A DNA stretch of 6,797 bases from Candidatus Blautia equi (lineage in GTDB: Bacteria > Bacillota > Clostridia > Lachnospirales > Lachnospiraceae), in NCBI GenBank assembly GCA_018064695.1, contig JAGHUU010000046.1, positions 1 to 6,797 on the forward strand. Direction: 5' to 3'. Shown here in pieces: positions 5,367 through 6,797 of this stretch. A program made the position numbers and the translations under genes. Under the pieces are notes generated by a model that saw nothing but the letters and a program-made list of their open reading frames with translations, searched no databases and was not told the DNA's origin. The first letter of the stretch is position 1. Each line of letters begins with the position of its first letter.

Positions 5367-6305
5367 TCATTTCAGAGCATCAGAAAAATCCGGTGTGCCG
5401 TAGAGGTCATACGGTGTGGTCTGATATACATAGTAATTCAGCCAGTTTGTATAAAGGTTGTTTGCTGTGGCTCTCCACATAAGAAGCGGCGGCTGATTCG
5501 GGTCATCATTGACATAATAGTTCTTCGGCATATCAATAGGCAGCCCTTTGCCAAGGTCTCTCTTATACTCTCCGTCCAGTGTCACGCGGTCATATTCCGG
5601 ATGTCCCATAACAAAGATCTTTCGTCCGTTCTCAGACATAGCCAAGAATAAGCCGGCTTCCTCGGATTCCGCCATGACTGTCAGTTCCTTACATGCGTGA
5701 ATGGCATCCAGCGGTACCTCGGTATGTCTGGAATGCGGGCAGAGGAACATATCGTCAAAGCCACGAACAATAGGAATCTTGCGGTTCAGCACCCGATGCC
5801 AGAAAAGACCGAACATTTTGTGATCCAGCGGCTTCTTTTCCAGTCCGTAAAAATGATAGAGGGATGCCTGAGCAGCCCAGCAAAGGAAGATCGTGGATGT
5901 TACATGCTCTTCTGTCCAGTCCATGATCTCCACCAGCTCCTGCCAGTAGTCCACCTCCTCAAACTCCATCTGCTCCACAGGGGCACCTGTGATGATCATA
6001 CCGTCAAAACGTTTCTCTTTCAGATCTGTAAAGGTCTGGTAGAACTTGTTGAGATGGCTGACAGATGTATTTTTAGACTCGTGGCTGGCAACTGCCATGA
6101 AGGTCACATCCACCTGAAGCGGGGAATTGGAGAGGGAACGCAGCAGCTGCAGCTCCGTATCCTCCTTAAGCGGCATCAAGTTCAGGATCAGAATCTGGAT
6201 AGGACGCATATCCTGATGGATCGCACGGTTCTCATCCATAACAAATATATTTTCTCTCTCCAGGATCTCCTTTACAGGAAGATCATTCTGAATTTTAATT
6301 GGCAT
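5367..6305 (-). CDS. metA: Homoserine O-acetyltransferase, MetA family
   Basis: MetA acylates the hydroxyl of L-homoserine, the first committed step of methionine synthesis in the cytoplasm. The 312-residue protein has the full family length, and its numbering matches the Escherichia coli enzyme. Visible are K47 in NLMPLKEDTE, catalytic C142 in FLCWAAQA, H235 and E237 in MGHPEYDR, and R249. Residue 111, in GAPVEQMEFEE, is glutamate. In characterised members Glu111 goes with acetyl-CoA and Gly111 with succinyl-CoA, so I call this an acetyltransferase despite the common 'succinyltransferase' label. O-acetylhomoserine would then feed direct sulfhydrylation or transsulfuration. The start ATG 6305-6303 has AAAGGA (6317-6322) 11 nt upstream and gives the canonical MPIKI N-terminus. 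The gene lies 28 bp after ligA with no promoter or terminator in the gap, so it should be read from the ligA transcript, and it is followed by a strong hairpin. Confidence 0.95.
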   Translation of the reverse strand: MPIKIQNDLPVKEILERENIFVMDENRAIHQDMRPIQILILNLMPLKEDTELQLLRSLSNSPLQVDVTFMAVASHESKNTSVSHLNKFYQTFTDLKEKRFDGMIITGAPVEQMEFEEVDYWQELVEIMDWTEEHVTSTIFLCWAAQASLYHFYGLEKKPLDHKMFGLFWHRVLNRKIPIVRGFDDMFLCPHSRHTEVPLDAIHACKELTVMAESEEAGLFLAMSENGRKIFVMGHPEYDRVTLDGEYKRDLGKGLPIDMPKNYYVNDDPNQPPLLMWRATANNLYTNWLNYYVYQTTPYDLYGTPDFSDALK

Positions 6306-6333
6306 ACTTTATTCTATCCTTTCTGAGTTTGTT

Positions 6334-6797
6334 TCAGTTTTCAGAAGAAGCGCCTGCAAGCTGCAGAAAGTCATCTTCTGAGAGAACCGGGATTCCAAGC
6401 TCTCTGGCTTTTTTATTCTTGGCGGAATTGGAGGTGGTATCGTTGTTGATGAGATAATCTGTATTCTTAGATACAGAACCTGCCACCTTTCCTCCCTGGG
6501 ATTCAATATAGTTTTTCAGCTCATTTCTGTTTGCAAATTTCTCAACACTTCCGGTGATGACGAAGGTCTTTCCCTCCAGAGCCTGATTTGCGGTGCGCTC
6601 TTCTTTTTCGATTTCAAGATGTCCAAGAAGCTGCGCAAGCTGTGTGCGGTTCTCCTCTTTGCTGAAATACTCTGTCATGCTGCGGGCAATCACAGGGCCA
6701 ATACCATCTATAGATGATATCTCCTCCCCAGAGGCAGCCATCATCTTATCCAGATCATCCTGAAAATATCTGCAGATGAGCTTTGCGTTGGAAAGAC
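6334..6797 (-). CDS. ligA: NAD-dependent DNA ligase LigA, C-terminal fragment (5' end outside window)
   Basis: The frame is open from the window edge to TGA at 6334-6336 and gives the last 153 residues of the protein. It begins LSNAKLICRYFQDDLDKMMA, part of the helix-hairpin-helix region. A second hairpin motif, EISSIDGIGPVIARSMTEYF, is at about residues 25-44 of the fragment. A BRCT domain follows from about 71 to 148 (ALEGKTFVITGS, then ESQGGKVAGSVSKNTDYLI and KARELGIPVLSEDDF). This order is the C-terminus of bacterial LigA, which seals nicks in replication and repair using NAD. The adenylation and OB domains lie outside. The BRCT loop NNDTTSNSAKNKK differs from the textbook GEDAGSK-type loop, but I believe it is usual for clostridial ligases. 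Its transcript probably continues into metA. Confidence 0.95.
   Translation of the reverse strand, partial: LSNAKLICRYFQDDLDKMMAASGEEISSIDGIGPVIARSMTEYFSKEENRTQLAQLLGHLEIEKEERTANQALEGKTFVITGSVEKFANRNELKNYIESQGGKVAGSVSKNTDYLINNDTTSNSAKNKKARELGIPVLSEDDFLQLAGASSEN

Noticed and set aside
5697..6326. Plus-strand frame of 209 codons opposite metA
   Set aside because: MetA on the minus strand is conserved over its full length; the antisense frame shows no recognisable features.

Overview
The window looks like an ordinary chromosomal stretch from a Gram-positive gut clostridium, most likely a member of Lachnospiraceae. This rests on the style of the proteins: a PduL-type phosphotransacylase, an acetyl-type MetA, clostridial secreted NlpC/P60 and transglutaminase proteins, strong AAGGAGG-like ribosome binding sites and sigma-A-like promoters. 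Genus and species cannot be fixed from the sequence alone. Five of six genes lie on the minus strand. Only pduL is on the plus strand.

Layout from left to right. Positions 1-566 (minus) hold the 5' part of a polytopic membrane protein of TMEM198/DUF4203 type, cut by the window edge. Positions 608-1840 (minus) encode a membrane-anchored extracytoplasmic transglutaminase-like protein that is probably co-transcribed with it. A 160-bp divergent intergenic region (1841-2000) carries promoters for both directions. Positions 2001-2639 (plus) encode a PduL phosphate acyltransferase, ended by a strong hairpin terminator (2658-2693) that also lies just past the convergent gene. Positions 2699-5134 (minus) encode an 811-residue secreted NlpC/P60 cell-wall hydrolase with two acidic low-complexity regions and four tandem 12-residue repeats. 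Its 232-bp upstream region holds a good promoter with a perfect palindrome in the spacer, a leader hairpin, and the terminator of the preceding unit. Positions 5367-6305 (minus) encode MetA, and 6334-6797 (minus) the C-terminal end of the NAD-dependent DNA ligase LigA. The ligase reads into metA across only 28 bp.

Functionally the window mixes housekeeping genes (DNA ligase, methionine synthesis, acyl-phosphate metabolism) with cell-envelope genes (NlpC/P60, transglutaminase, membrane protein). There is no mobile element, CRISPR array, RNA gene or defence system. No clearly new multi-gene system is visible. The points most worth checking are the operator-like palindrome in the NlpC/P60 promoter, the uncharacterised C-terminal part of that protein, a 12-bp motif shared by the promoters of the two envelope genes, the pairing of the transglutaminase with the DUF4203 protein, and the predicted acetyl-CoA specificity of MetA.
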